DNA of 20,905 nucleotides from NCBI GenBank assembly GCA_015521095.1, contig WAOU01000007.1, forward strand, positions 1 through 20,905, written 5' to 3'. The stretch is from Desulfurococcales archaeon. Lineage in GTDB: Archaea; Thermoproteota; Thermoprotei_A; Sulfolobales; Acidilobaceae. Positions 6,835-14,724 of the stretch are shown in pieces; positions within the stretch are counted from its first letter, which is position 1; each line of letters opens with the position of its first letter. A program made the translations under genes and the position numbers. A model generated the notes under the pieces. That model saw only the letters and a list, made by a program, of their open reading frames with translations, was not told the origin of the DNA and made no database searches.

Positions 6835-7177
6835 GCATCCTCCTAGCCAGAGTAGCTATGTCCCCGCCTGGGAGCCTCCAGTACTCCAGTACATAGTCTA
6901 CCAGCATGTCCACGGCCTCGACTATACGCTTGGGGGCCTTATGCCTCCTGGCCAGTAGCTTAAGGAAGTTGAGCCTCCTAACGGCTAGCCTCCTGGTCAT
7001 CTTGGTTTTTCTACAGGTCTTGTCCTCGTATGTATAGCCTCGGCGTAGGTCTCTTAGTATTAGTTTAGCTATGGCGGCCGCTTCCGCTAGCGTGTCTATG
7101 CCTGGCTTTCTTGCCCGCTTAACGTAGATTCCTTCTCTCCTCGCGTAGCAGGAGTTCCTTCCCTGGTAGACGGGCAT
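6815..7177 (-). CDS. Very basic helical protein, 120 aa
   Basis: The protein is rich in Arg and Lys (KMTRRLAVRRLNFLKLLARRHKAPKRI) and mostly helical, without cysteine motifs or membrane spans. GGAGGATGA lies upstream of ATG 7177, and the stop overlaps the PIN gene start, so it belongs to the same operon as the 257-aa basic protein and the PIN gene. Nucleic-acid binding is likely from composition only. Unknown family. Confidence 0.55.
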   Translation of the reverse strand: MPVYQGRNSCYARREGIYVKRARKPGIDTLAEAAAIAKLILRDLRRGYTYEDKTCRKTKMTRRLAVRRLNFLKLLARRHKAPKRIVEAVDMLVDYVLEYWRLPGGDIATLARRMLANAKA

Positions 7178-7190
7178 GTTGTCATCCTCC

Positions 7191-7964
7191 TTATAGTGCT
7201 AGGAGTTCGTCTAGGTGTTCGAGCTCGTAGCGGGCTATTTCGTCTAGTTCTTGCTCGAATAATTCGGGTGCCTCGTCCTTATACTTCTGCTTGAGATGCT
7301 TCCAGCGCTCTAGGGCCTCTCTGTGTAGATCCTCTATGCTTCTTCCCATAACTTGTCTTACAAGGTCTAGGGCTTCCCTATAGCCCAGGCTCCAGTCTAT
7401 GAGCTCCTTCCAGTCATACTGGTATGGATCCACTCCTCTCTCCTTAGCAAGCCTATAAATCGCCCTGGCCAGGGCTAGAACCATTATATAGGTCCATACC
7501 CTGTTCTTACCCTCTCTATACCGTCTAGGAATCCAGCCCCATATCTCCTGGGCGAGCTGGCGTATAGGCTTAAGCCTAACCCATCTCTGCCTCGCCGCCT
7601 TGACCGTTTTCTTAGCTGTCTTTATCGTGTAGATGTCCGCTAGTTTTTTCGCGATCTTTTTCCTCGGCACCGTCTTTCTAGCTGTCCTGTTGGCTAGTCT
7701 AAGGCTGGCTGATCTTATCGCCCGCTTCAGTTTCTGTATGGCTTTTTCGAGATCATGGGTATGGCGCCAGGGCCCTTTGCCTTCTCTACCGCCCCGTCTA
7801 AGGTCTAGGTGCTTGACGTGCTTACTGATATGGTTTCTGCCCCTCGCATAATAGTAGCCTGGCCCCGTCCAGGCCTTCTGGCATGCCCTGATACTATAGT
7901 TCCTGGCCTTGCACCATTTTAGGAAGGTCTTCTTCGTCTTGAAATAGTAGAGTTTGGTGACCAA
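7191..7964 (-). CDS. Basic protein of unknown function, possible nucleoprotein (257 aa)
   Basis: The N-terminal half is extremely basic (KAIQKLKRAIRSASLRLANRTARKTVPRKKIAKKL), while the C-terminal half has an acidic amphipathic helical end (EAPELFEQELDEIARYELEHLDEL). The start is TTG 7964, with GGGTGA at a good distance upstream. The stop lies 13 bases before the start of the 120-aa basic gene. The composition suits packaging or binding of DNA, but no fold is recognised. The 74 bases up to the next gene (7965-8038) hold no convincing further ORF. Confidence 0.55.
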   Translation of the reverse strand: MVTKLYYFKTKKTFLKWCKARNYSIRACQKAWTGPGYYYARGRNHISKHVKHLDLRRGGREGKGPWRHTHDLEKAIQKLKRAIRSASLRLANRTARKTVPRKKIAKKLADIYTIKTAKKTVKAARQRWVRLKPIRQLAQEIWGWIPRRYREGKNRVWTYIMVLALARAIYRLAKERGVDPYQYDWKELIDWSLGYREALDLVRQVMGRSIEDLHREALERWKHLKQKYKDEAPELFEQELDEIARYELEHLDELLAL

Positions 7965-8038
7965 GGGGATGTCACCCAGGCGTTAATATGTTCTGCTATA
8001 GGACTTTGCGGTATCGTTTTCATGGTTGCTTATGGCTA

Positions 8039-8836
8039 CTAGGATGCGGGTCCTGTTATCAGGTCTATTATTTTGAGTACGACGTTCAGTATCAGGCTAT
8101 AGATGCCGTGTATTATCTGGTAGTTCTTATAGAAGAAGTCCATTATTGGCTCGACAGTAAACTCTGAGAGGCTCTTCATTACTGCTCCTAGGAACCAGAG
8201 CATCCATAGGGATCCAGCATACGGTAGCATTCCAGCGACTACCTGGCCCGTGAACTTGAGGGCGGTCGCTAGGCCCCAGGCACCGCTCCACTGCTCCCAT
8301 ATAATATCCCACCATCTAACCTTTACCCTTACATGCTGGGCTAGTACTGTCGGGTCGGCAACGTGCTCTGTGCTAACAACCATGCTTCCTGGACTACTCG
8401 GCGGATATACGACTATTGCATCGACATATCCACCGTATACCGCTAATACGTATAATGGCCCCTCAGTATAGGGGCTCTTTATCAACGTATCATTTGTAAC
8501 ATCATTACGGCTATGTACGACCACGTAGTTGTCACCGTCCTGTTTCAGGATGTAGAGGTCTACTGGCTCGCTTGTATTCGTCACAACGCTTATAATAAGG
8601 TATTCTCCGCCTATCCCCCAAGTCGCCTGGGCAACATACTTTACCTTGACGCTCACGAGAAGGTTCGCGGTGCCAACAACAGTTAACGGCTGTTCTCCAG
8701 CAGGCCTAGTAAGATAATATGCCGTAACCCCACCGATCAATGCAGCAGCTATAATCGCGGCCGCTACTATTGGTGCGATCCCCTTCCTTGCTGTTCTACG
8801 CCGTCGTCTAGGACGAGTATGGTCTTGAGTGGCCAT
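8039..8836 (-). CDS. Pilin-like N-terminus membrane protein, possible virion protein (265 aa)
   Basis: After a highly basic start (TRPRRRRRTARKG) comes a hydrophobic stretch IAPIVAAAIIAAALIGGV, which together match a class III (type IV pilin/archaellin) signal with cleavage expected after Gly19. The ectodomain (about 50-175) is beta-rich. The last 65 residues contain two further hydrophobic segments (VVAGMLPYAGSLWMLWFLGAVM and IIHGIYSLILNVVLKIIDLI). A normal pilin lacks such a C-terminus, so this may be a membrane-inserted virion or adhesin protein. The ATG at 8836 has GGTG eight bases upstream and overlaps the putative start of the divergent plus-strand gene. Confidence 0.6.
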   Translation of the reverse strand: MATQDHTRPRRRRRTARKGIAPIVAAAIIAAALIGGVTAYYLTRPAGEQPLTVVGTANLLVSVKVKYVAQATWGIGGEYLIISVVTNTSEPVDLYILKQDGDNYVVVHSRNDVTNDTLIKSPYTEGPLYVLAVYGGYVDAIVVYPPSSPGSMVVSTEHVADPTVLAQHVRVKVRWWDIIWEQWSGAWGLATALKFTGQVVAGMLPYAGSLWMLWFLGAVMKSLSEFTVEPIMDFFYKNYQIIHGIYSLILNVVLKIIDLITGPAS

Positions 8837-8845
8837 GAATTCGAC

Positions 8846-8889
8846 ACCATTATTTCACCTAACACTATCAAACCAGTATAACCTGGGTG
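8846..8889. promoter_or_regulatory. Divergent promoter region
   Basis: On the minus strand GGTTATACT (8875-8883) lies about 40 bases upstream of ATG 8836, giving a short leader with GGTG as ribosome binding site. On the plus strand CCATTATTTC (near 8847-8856) and GGGTG (8885-8889) fit a start at GTG 8898. Confidence 0.35.
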
Positions 8890-8897
8890 TTTTCAAA

Positions 8898-9479
8898 GTG
8901 GCTTATGACACTGCATTACTATTGCTATACGTTCTAGGCGGCTTAACTAGTCTCATGCTCATAGGAGTCCTAGGAGAAATGTACAGATCCAAGACGATAG
9001 CCAACAAGCCGAAACAAACAGCTGTTCTCCTAGTAAAGAGCCCACTAGAACTGGAACTTAAACGTGCAAGGCTGACGAGGAAGGGCGAGATAATAGTAGA
9101 AGACGGGGACAACGTCTTACTCTACAAGCCGCCAAGCGACTATTACCCGATTGAAGTAAAGATCGGGCGTAGAGTATACAAGGCGTATATTGTTAATAGG
9201 GACGTCCACGCATTCTACACGATCCCTACTATAGGCGAAGACGAGATAAGCGGGGAAGTAGAGGTTCAGGGCAGGAAGATAAGCCTTAACAAGATGATGC
9301 TCGATCCAAAGATCCTATTCACATACATAGGGAGCAAGAGCATGGAGAAGCTCATAAAACCGCTACGAGTAGGCAAAGCCGAGGCCGTCGGATACATTGC
9401 TATAGGCGGTATAATGGTTCTGATGATGATATTCTTCCTGCTCCCCATGATGGGCTACCATATAACGATAGGGGGATAG
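8898..9479 (+). CDS. Membrane protein with N- and C-terminal TM segments (about 193 aa)
   Basis: The protein has a hydrophobic N-terminus (TALLLLYVLGGLTSLMLIGVL), a soluble alpha/beta domain with basic character (KPKQTAVLLVKSPLELELKRARLTRKGEI, then DDYYPIEV-like strands), and a C-terminal segment (YIAIGGIMVLMMIFFLLPMM). The frame also opens at GTG 8829 or ATG 8835, but these would overlap the divergent gene's start; GTG 8898 with GGGTG upstream removes the overlap. The topology keeps the soluble domain on one face of the membrane. It is first of a plus-strand operon that ends with int(N). No family recognised; possibly morphogenesis or an ATPase membrane partner. Confidence 0.6.
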   Translation: MAYDTALLLLYVLGGLTSLMLIGVLGEMYRSKTIANKPKQTAVLLVKSPLELELKRARLTRKGEIIVEDGDNVLLYKPPSDYYPIEVKIGRRVYKAYIVNRDVHAFYTIPTIGEDEISGEVEVQGRKISLNKMMLDPKILFTYIGSKSMEKLIKPLRVGKAEAVGYIAIGGIMVLMMIFFLLPMMGYHITIGG

Positions 9480-9480
9480 C

Positions 9481-9876
9481 ATGCCTAGGAGAAAGAAAGG
9501 TCAAAAAGCCCTAGACGTGGATCCCCTAGGCCTGGAAGAAGAATTCGACTGGGAAACATTCGAAGACGAGATAACGGGCGCACACAAGGTAGCGATAAAA
9601 CTACTAGCAGAGCCTAGGGGGAGAGCAAAGCTAACCCTTAGCGACCTCAGCCCAGGAGAAATAAGGACAATATCCGCGCTAAGAGCAATCGCCTCGATGG
9701 TCCCCGACCCAGTAATGCTAAGCTTCGTGGACAACTACTTGATCCTGAAACGGAGCAAGCGACGGCACGGCGTCAAAGAGATACTGGCAATAGTAGGTGC
9801 CAAAGGGCTTAGAGTACTCCAGGCGATACGAGTAGGGAGAACGAGGACTGTCAGAGAGGATGATCTAGAGTTCTAG
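9481..9876 (+). CDS. Small charged hypothetical protein, 131 aa
   Basis: The gene starts two bases after the upstream stop, within a tight operon. The N-terminal third is acidic (DPLGLEEEFDWETFEDEITG), the remainder helical, with SPGEIRTISALRAIASMVPDP and VRVGRTRTVREDDLEF-like basic and acidic patches. No membrane segment or cysteine motif. The position directly before the P-loop ATPase suggests a partner protein. I do not recognise a family. Confidence 0.6.
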   Translation: MPRRKKGQKALDVDPLGLEEEFDWETFEDEITGAHKVAIKLLAEPRGRAKLTLSDLSPGEIRTISALRAIASMVPDPVMLSFVDNYLILKRSKRRHGVKEILAIVGAKGLRVLQAIRVGRTRTVREDDLEF

Positions 9877-9886
9877 GTGGTCTATT

Positions 9887-10648
9887 ATGGGGGGTACCCC
9901 CACACCTATAACAGAATGGAAAGAACCCAAGCAGAGGCTCAAAGGCAACCTAGCAAAACTCCTTGCTAGGGAGATGTATGAGTACGATAGTAGCAGTATA
10001 GTCGTCATCTTTGGAAAAACAGGGGCGGGCAAGTCCCAGTATGCGATGAAGATAGCATACCAGTTTCTAGGCGACTGGAGCCAGGTGCTAAGCTGGATGG
10101 TTTTCACACCCTTCGACTTCTCCGAGCTCATAGACTACCTAGACCAAAATGACAAGTGGACACCAATAATTATCTGGGATGATGCAGGTCCCTGGCTCGA
10201 GCTCCTAAAACGAAACTCCTGGCATCCTCTCGCTATCGGGATCAGGGGATCATTCGAGACCGCGAGGCTCAGGGTCGGAGCAGTAATCCTTACAATGACT
10301 ACTGATAGAAGCCTGCCGAGAGGAATAGCCTATGACGGCTACATCTACAAGTATAGGGCCAAGATGGTCAAGTGGGGGCACCAGGTAAACGGACACGCGA
10401 AGAGCGTGGCAAGGATACAGGTAAGAGTAGAGCGCAGGAACGAGTGGGGCAGGTTCTACTGGGAAGAACAATACAGGGACCACGTAACCCTCAACACTCC
10501 AATCTATGAAGAATACGAGGCTCTTAGAAAGAAGTACCTGAGCCTCTACAACAAGTTGATAAAAGCCTCACGAGTCCTGCGCCCAAACCAGCTCCTAGAC
10601 TACATAGCCAGGGAATGGGAGAAGATGCGGGATGAAGGCAAAATATAG
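9887..10648 (+). CDS. P-loop ATPase of archaeal virus/plasmid type (253 aa)
   Basis: Walker A is GKTGAGKS (43-50), followed by a helix, and Walker B is IIIWDDAG with Asp98/Asp99. TMTTDRSLPRG further on resembles a sensor region. The C-terminal third is basic and helical. AAA-like ATPases of this size (for example the SSV B251 group) are common core genes of crenarchaeal viruses and are thought to act in replication initiation or genome packaging; I cannot say which group this belongs to. AGGTGG just before ATG 9887 overlaps the upstream stop, and the 3' end overlaps the next gene, so it is coupled on both sides. Confidence 0.75.
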   Translation: MGGTPTPITEWKEPKQRLKGNLAKLLAREMYEYDSSSIVVIFGKTGAGKSQYAMKIAYQFLGDWSQVLSWMVFTPFDFSELIDYLDQNDKWTPIIIWDDAGPWLELLKRNSWHPLAIGIRGSFETARLRVGAVILTMTTDRSLPRGIAYDGYIYKYRAKMVKWGHQVNGHAKSVARIQVRVERRNEWGRFYWEEQYRDHVTLNTPIYEEYEALRKKYLSLYNKLIKASRVLRPNQLLDYIAREWEKMRDEGKI

Positions 10649-10943
10649 CCTAGCCTGGATACTCTTGTTACAGGTCCTCGACACCATAACAACGATCCTA
10701 GCCGTAGAATCTGGTGCATCAGAGCTTAACCCCCTAGTAGCCAGACTAGTGGGAAGCCCCTGGATACTCTTAGCGGTTAAACTTGTAGCGGGATGGGCAA
10801 CCTGGTTCTTCGCTAGGGAGAATAGGACAGCCCTGCTGGTCGTCTCGATCCTTTACCTGCAGGCGATCCTCGCAAACACCTATAACCTGCTTCAAAGCGG
10901 CCTAGCCATGTTTTTGAAGTCGAGTCTAGCAAAAAACCTTTGA
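10632..10943 (+). CDS. DUF5658-like small membrane protein, 103 aa
   Basis: The start LLQVLDTITTILAVESGASELNPLVARLV has the LD-x-x-TT and E-x-NP signatures of DUF5658-type membrane proteins. Three or four hydrophobic segments follow (SPWILLAVKLVAGWATWFF, ALLVVSILYLQAILANTY). ATG 10632 lies inside the end of the ATPase gene (17-base overlap, other frame). DUF5658 proteins occur in archaeal chromosomes and mobile elements; function is not established. Confidence 0.65.
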   Translation: MKAKYSLAWILLLQVLDTITTILAVESGASELNPLVARLVGSPWILLAVKLVAGWATWFFARENRTALLVVSILYLQAILANTYNLLQSGLAMFLKSSLAKNL

Positions 10944-10971
10944 AGCAAGCGTTTTAGAGGGTGTTAATACC

Positions 10972-11313
10972 ATGCCTAACAGGTTAGATAGAATAGCACA
11001 AGATAGTTCACAATTGGGCGACTTCAAAATGTATGTCTACATTAAACGTACAAAGACAAACAACTGCACGTACTATTATCTCGTCATAGAAGAATACCTC
11101 GGCAATGGTAAAAGGAGACAGATCGCACACATACCACTCAAGAAAATACTAGAACACTTCAACGTTAACGCCAAAGGCGTTAGATGGTGCGGGGGGTGGG
11201 ATTCGAACCCACGCAGGCCTACGCCAACGGGTCTTAAGCCCGCCCCCTTTGGCCGGGCTCGGGCACCCCCGCATCCGTTGAAAAGCACTCCTATAGAAGA
11301 CAATTCCTACTAG
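10972..11313 (+). CDS. Integrase N-terminal fragment, int(N), split by integration at tRNA-Leu
   Basis: The start has GAGGGTG eight bases before ATG 10972. Residues 1-70 contain YYYLVIEEYLGNGKRRQIAHIPLKKIL, typical of the N-terminal region of SSV-type archaeal tyrosine recombinases. From residue 73 the frame runs antisense through the tRNA-Leu gene and gives WCGGWDSNPRRPTPTG, the tRNA-derived peptide typical of these integrases; beyond the tRNA, residues are host-encoded and meaningless. The catalytic R..H-x-x-R..Y domain is absent and should be at the left end outside the window. Alone the fragment cannot recombine DNA, but the circular element would restore a full gene. Confidence 0.75.
   Translation: MPNRLDRIAQDSSQLGDFKMYVYIKRTKTNNCTYYYLVIEEYLGNGKRRQIAHIPLKKILEHFNVNAKGVRWCGGWDSNPRRPTPTGLKPAPFGRARAPPHPLKSTPIEDNSY
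11188..11240. other. Attachment site (right) within the 3' half of tRNA-Leu
   Basis: The 3' half of the tRNA (T arm through anticodon) is shared with the int frame, so it is the likely att core supplied by the element. The exact core cannot be set without the left copy. The 3' end (T arm) lies on the element side and the 5' half is host DNA. Confidence 0.5.
11188..11272 (-). tRNA. tRNA-Leu (anticodon UAA)
   Basis: The minus strand gives a class II tRNA: acceptor GCGGGGG pairing with CCCCCGC, discriminator A at 11188, anticodon stem GCGGG/CCCGT with loop CTTAAGA (anticodon TAA), a long variable arm with GGC/GCC pairing, and T arm GTGGG-TTCGAAT-CCCAC. The CCA end is encoded at 11185-11187. No intron is seen. 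It is the integration target of the element, and the gene remains intact because the 3' part was supplied by the element. Confidence 0.9.
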
Positions 11314-11380
11314 GCCTAGATATTTCTTTCCAAGGAATCACACGCGTTAAACAACCATACATTTTACTGGTTTGACACAT

Positions 11381-11389
11381 CTTAAATAC
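11381..11389 (+). promoter_or_regulatory. TATA-box promoter of the acyl-CoA dehydrogenase gene
   Basis: CTTAAATAC is the only good TATA-like sequence in 11314-11474 and would place the transcription start near 11412, leaving a leader before ATG 11475. It is the first host promoter to the right of the att site. Confidence 0.45.
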
Positions 11390-11474
11390 AAAATACTAGA
11401 CTGGGACAATAGAAGTAATTATAGTACTCTGCGCATTGATTATTATCCTAGGTGTGTTTGTGTTGTCGATACAC

Positions 11475-12506
11475 ATGCTATGCGACGAATACAGGAAAAT
11501 AGCCCATAGACTTCTCTCAGAAACTGCAACTGATATAGACAAGAAAAATCTAATCCCTGCAACACTCCTCAACGATCTGAGAAACGAGGGATTCTTTAGC
11601 CCAGGCAAAAGCGACCTTGCCGATCTCTTATGTAGAATTCGCTCCCTAGCATTCTATTCACCCGGAGTAGCCCACTCTGTACTAGTCAACGCTTCTGCAT
11701 GGCTGGCAGCTGGACGACCGGAGGAAGAAGGCATCTATGCTCTAAGCGTTACAGAGCCCGGAGGAGGAACAGATATTCGATCTTCACTAAAGACGAGCGC
11801 GCACGAGGACAAGTCGGGTGTATTTATAACGGGTGAAAAAATCTTTACCAGTAACGCCCCATATGCCGACTACTTCATCGTACTAGCCCTCGGCTCCGGC
11901 GGACCCACACTCTACATGGTTCCCAGAAGCGAAAACGTAACATACGATCTCCTAGAAGTATCCGGGCTTAGAGGCACGGGAGCGTCAATAGTAAGATATC
12001 GTAATGCACGAGGCAAACGAATAGGTATTCCAGGCAAAGGTCTAAAAGAGTCCCTATCAGGCATAAACCTAGGCCGTCTAGGATATGCAGCGATCGCGCT
12101 CGGCATCGCGGACTCAGCTCTTTCAATCATTGTAAAGACGGGAACCTCTAAGACAATTTTCGGAAAACAGCTAATAGATTACCAAGGAATTAAATGGAGG
12201 ATCGCAAGCATATACTCTAGAATCACTCTCCTAGAGACACTAGTCTCGGACCAAGCCGAGAAAAGTAAAGACAATTGGATCATCGACCCCACAAAGGCCT
12301 CCATAGCAAAGAATGAGGGCGCAAAACTAGCTCAAGACGCTGCCTGGGCAGCATCCCAGATCCTAGGAGGAAGAGGACTAGAGCTATGGAGTCTAACCGA
12401 GCGGATGCAGAGAGATGCACGGGCCTTAGATATAGGTGAAGGAGCAAGAGAGGTCTTACTCGACTTCATAGCCTCAAAAGCCGTCAAAGCCTATTCTTCC
12501 CTATAA
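11475..12506 (+). CDS. Acyl-CoA dehydrogenase family flavoprotein (about 343 aa)
   Basis: The hallmark YALSVTEPGGGTDI (counterpart of the AxTEPxxGSD FAD/substrate signature) is present about residue 100. The C-terminal domain has the family's QILGGRGL...ERMQRDARALDIGEGA sequence, used for flavin contacts and helix bundle packing. The protein is shorter than typical ACADs (about 380 aa) because the N-terminal helical domain is reduced. ATG 11475 is chosen; TTG 11436 would add a hydrophobic 13-residue stretch not expected for the family. Probable role: FAD-dependent dehydrogenation of an acyl-CoA, perhaps linked to the acyl-CoA synthetase gene further right. Catalytic base not located; substrate unknown. 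Confidence 0.8.
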   Translation: MLCDEYRKIAHRLLSETATDIDKKNLIPATLLNDLRNEGFFSPGKSDLADLLCRIRSLAFYSPGVAHSVLVNASAWLAAGRPEEEGIYALSVTEPGGGTDIRSSLKTSAHEDKSGVFITGEKIFTSNAPYADYFIVLALGSGGPTLYMVPRSENVTYDLLEVSGLRGTGASIVRYRNARGKRIGIPGKGLKESLSGINLGRLGYAAIALGIADSALSIIVKTGTSKTIFGKQLIDYQGIKWRIASIYSRITLLETLVSDQAEKSKDNWIIDPTKASIAKNEGAKLAQDAAWAASQILGGRGLELWSLTERMQRDARALDIGEGAREVLLDFIASKAVKAYSSL

Positions 12507-12566
12507 TCCTCAAATACTAGGATTAAATAGCTCGATCAACCTCTCGAATATCTCGAGCTGATAAAA

Positions 12567-13601
12567 ATGGCCTCAAACAAAGCAGTCATCGCACTAGTAA
12601 TAGTGCTATTAGTAGCCGCGGCCGGTTACTACGGATATAACGTGTATAAAGGAAACAAGGGCGGAGAACAACAGGCCCCGAGTGTTCAAACCGAAACTGC
12701 CGTTCTACCCCTTGGGCCAGGAAGTCGTATCACAATAAACTCGACCATGTACTTTGAAGAGGGTAACTTATCTTCAAACCTTACAATCATAATTAACCAG
12801 GAGGAAGAGTGGCCTCTTCTCAACGTGTCTATTGTGGGGAACCAGACGCAGAACTCCCTCATGTCATACGCGAACATAATGCTACCAGCTGACGAACTTG
12901 GCCAAGAGACTATAAGCCTACCTCTAGCAATACCCATTGTAGGAGAAGGACTCTGCATAAACCTCGACTTGATCTCTTCGAATGAGACAAGCTACGTTTA
13001 CTCGGCCAATATAACTATCGGCCCATATAACATCTCCATAGAACACGTATATGACTCAAACGGGATACTCTACCTTGCAAAATACAGGCTGTACTCATAC
13101 CTGCCCGAGCAAAACAAAACCCTCGACGTCCTTCAAGCCCTAAAAACTGTCGATGTAGAACCAAGCAATACCTCATATAAAGTAGAATATAATTCTACGT
13201 GGCTCTGTAGCCCCCCTATCTCAAGCGATCTAGTATTCACATGGGACGCCATAATCCATCTGTCACGAGACAAGGCAGAGATAGTAACATTAGATACCTT
13301 GAGAGACGCAATGGATCAAGGAGCCTACGTCGCATTCCTTCTAAAATCATGCCCTCATTGTCAGCGTACATGGCCACATCTACTCGACGCAATAAACCAG
13401 ACAGGCACCGACGTGTACGCCATAGTAGTAGGTAACCTGATGGATCCAGACTATCAAGGATTCCTACAATCCACGATGCAACTGAATGGAATAACAGGGT
13501 ATCCAACGATAGCTTACTTTAAGAATGGGTTTGCGACGGACAAGTTATCAGGAGAGGCGGGAACGGAGGAAATAGTAGCATTCCTTACAAAGCCTAGATA
13601 G
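12567..13601 (+). CDS. Membrane-anchored extracytoplasmic thioredoxin-fold protein (344 aa)
   Basis: An uncleaved signal anchor (AVIALVIVLLVAAAGYYGY) at residues 6-24 is followed by a large beta-rich domain (about 45-220) with many N-x-S/T sequons (NST, NLT, NVS, NQT, NIS), then a thioredoxin domain with CPHC at 262-265 (FLLKSCPHCQRTW) and the family's cis-proline region ITGYPTIAYFKNG. The active site should face outside. It probably reduces, forms or isomerises disulfides in secreted proteins. The middle domain is not recognised. The start is ATG 12567; 60 bases separate it from the dehydrogenase gene on the same strand. Confidence 0.8.
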   Translation: MASNKAVIALVIVLLVAAAGYYGYNVYKGNKGGEQQAPSVQTETAVLPLGPGSRITINSTMYFEEGNLSSNLTIIINQEEEWPLLNVSIVGNQTQNSLMSYANIMLPADELGQETISLPLAIPIVGEGLCINLDLISSNETSYVYSANITIGPYNISIEHVYDSNGILYLAKYRLYSYLPEQNKTLDVLQALKTVDVEPSNTSYKVEYNSTWLCSPPISSDLVFTWDAIIHLSRDKAEIVTLDTLRDAMDQGAYVAFLLKSCPHCQRTWPHLLDAINQTGTDVYAIVVGNLMDPDYQGFLQSTMQLNGITGYPTIAYFKNGFATDKLSGEAGTEEIVAFLTKPR

Positions 13602-13621
13602 ACATGTGTCTTTTCCCTAGT

Positions 13622-14608
13622 CTAGTACAGGACCCTGCCTGCTCTGCGGGCCCTGACTCCTCTAATTCCTCTATCAGCTCCATACTCATCGACGCCATAA
13701 GCCATAGCGTCTACGCCTGCTCTTGGTCCACCGTAGAACACTGTAAAGTAGTCTCTCTTCAAGTCTTCTGTCACTAGATGAAGATATCTCTGGGTTATCC
13801 TTATATTAGAGTGTCCTAGAAGCCTCTGTAGTGTAACTAGACTCATACCTCTTCGCAGAGCTTCAGTTGCAAATGTATGTCTTAACACGTGCGGCCTAAC
13901 TTTTGAGGGATCCACGCCCGCCAGCTCAGCCAGCTTCTTAAGACGTTTATAGACCGCTTGATACGATAGCGGTATGAGGAGATCTCTGGGTCCTAAACGC
14001 ATCATATCGATATATGTCTCTAGGATAGTCCTTGTACGGGGCCCGAAAAAGACTATCCTCTCTTTACCATACTTTCCCCTTATCCGTATAGACGCGTCTC
14101 TGAAATCAATATCCGCTACACGGACACTTAGTAACTCGCCAATTCTCATACCGGTTTCTGCCAGAAGGACTACTATCAAGAGATCAAGTATATCCCTCGA
14201 GGCACCAATTAGTCTCTCTAGCTCATCCTCCCTTAGTACTGTATCGAGCGAGCCCTCATCTCGTCTCGGCACAGGAAGATCGTCCGAAACCCCTATCCAT
14301 GAAAGAAACCTTCTAACAAATAATGAATAATAATGTATGGTGTTCTCTTTCTTTCCACCTCTTGGCCTTCTAGGCCCTTCTTCTCGAAGCCTAGACAGCC
14401 ACAGTAGATAATCCTCTACACCAATCTCTGAGACTCTCTTGCTTTCTCCAATCCTAACGAGAAAATCGTTTAGCGCGGCTCTATAGACTTTCGCAGTTTT
14501 ACTGCTGGCTCCCGCCACTAATAGCTCTCTTAGAAACCTCTCTACAGCCTCTTTTAACGTGTATTTCTCGATATTTCTCGGAGGAGGCGGGAGCCTTATT
14601 CTTACCAC
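13622..14608 (-). CDS. xerA: XerA-type tyrosine recombinase (328 aa)
   Basis: The C-terminal catalytic domain carries all key residues: Arg155 (TGMRIGELL), a lysine in the KYGKER hairpin, His240 and Arg243 (HVLRH), His266 (LLGHSNI) and Tyr275 (RYLHL). The N-terminal 20-110 is a SAM-like core-binding domain. A 50-residue tail with Gly/Arg follows Tyr275. GTG 14608 has a strong GGAGGGTG eight bases upstream. The gene is complete and surrounded by housekeeping genes, so it is most likely the chromosomal XerA that resolves chromosome dimers at dif, not the integrase of the element to the left. Confidence 0.85.
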   Translation of the reverse strand: MVRIRLPPPPRNIEKYTLKEAVERFLRELLVAGASSKTAKVYRAALNDFLVRIGESKRVSEIGVEDYLLWLSRLREEGPRRPRGGKKENTIHYYSLFVRRFLSWIGVSDDLPVPRRDEGSLDTVLREDELERLIGASRDILDLLIVVLLAETGMRIGELLSVRVADIDFRDASIRIRGKYGKERIVFFGPRTRTILETYIDMMRLGPRDLLIPLSYQAVYKRLKKLAELAGVDPSKVRPHVLRHTFATEALRRGMSLVTLQRLLGHSNIRITQRYLHLVTEDLKRDYFTVFYGGPRAGVDAMAYGVDEYGADRGIRGVRARRAGRVLY

Positions 14609-14724
14609 TACTCATACACCCTCCACTATAATTCTTTAGTTTATTATATCCTATCGCTTAATGGAGAAGAGCGAGTGATACTGGGGAAACACCATCGTTG
14701 GTCCCAATAGGGAAGTGAGCAGAG

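Larger units (their letters stand above)
1..11272. mobile_element. Integrated virus/plasmid (SSV-type provirus), right part; left end outside window
   Basis: The right boundary is the tRNA-Leu(UAA) gene at 11188-11272, entered by an integrase N-terminal ORF (10972-11313). In SSV-type integration the element's integrase gene contains attP, so insertion splits it: int(N) stays beside the restored tRNA gene and int(C) lies at the far end behind a partial tRNA copy. No int(C) or second tRNA fragment is seen in 1-250, so the left end is upstream of the window and the element exceeds 11.2 kb. The content fits a crenarchaeal virus or virus-like plasmid: small DNA-binding regulators, many short overlapping genes, several membrane proteins, and a lone P-loop ATPase. 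Genes on both sides of the tRNA differ sharply in type, with housekeeping genes only to the right. Confidence 0.8.

Noticed and set aside
7965..8038. Possible 34-codon minus-strand ORF between the pilin-like and 257-aa genes
   Set aside because: It overlaps the start of the 257-aa gene in another frame, ends in an Arg-rich tail and lacks a ribosome binding site.
13622..14608. XerA as the integrase of the left element
   Set aside because: It is complete, lies to the right of the tRNA and among host genes, and does not overlap the tRNA; the tRNA is already entered by a different integrase fragment.
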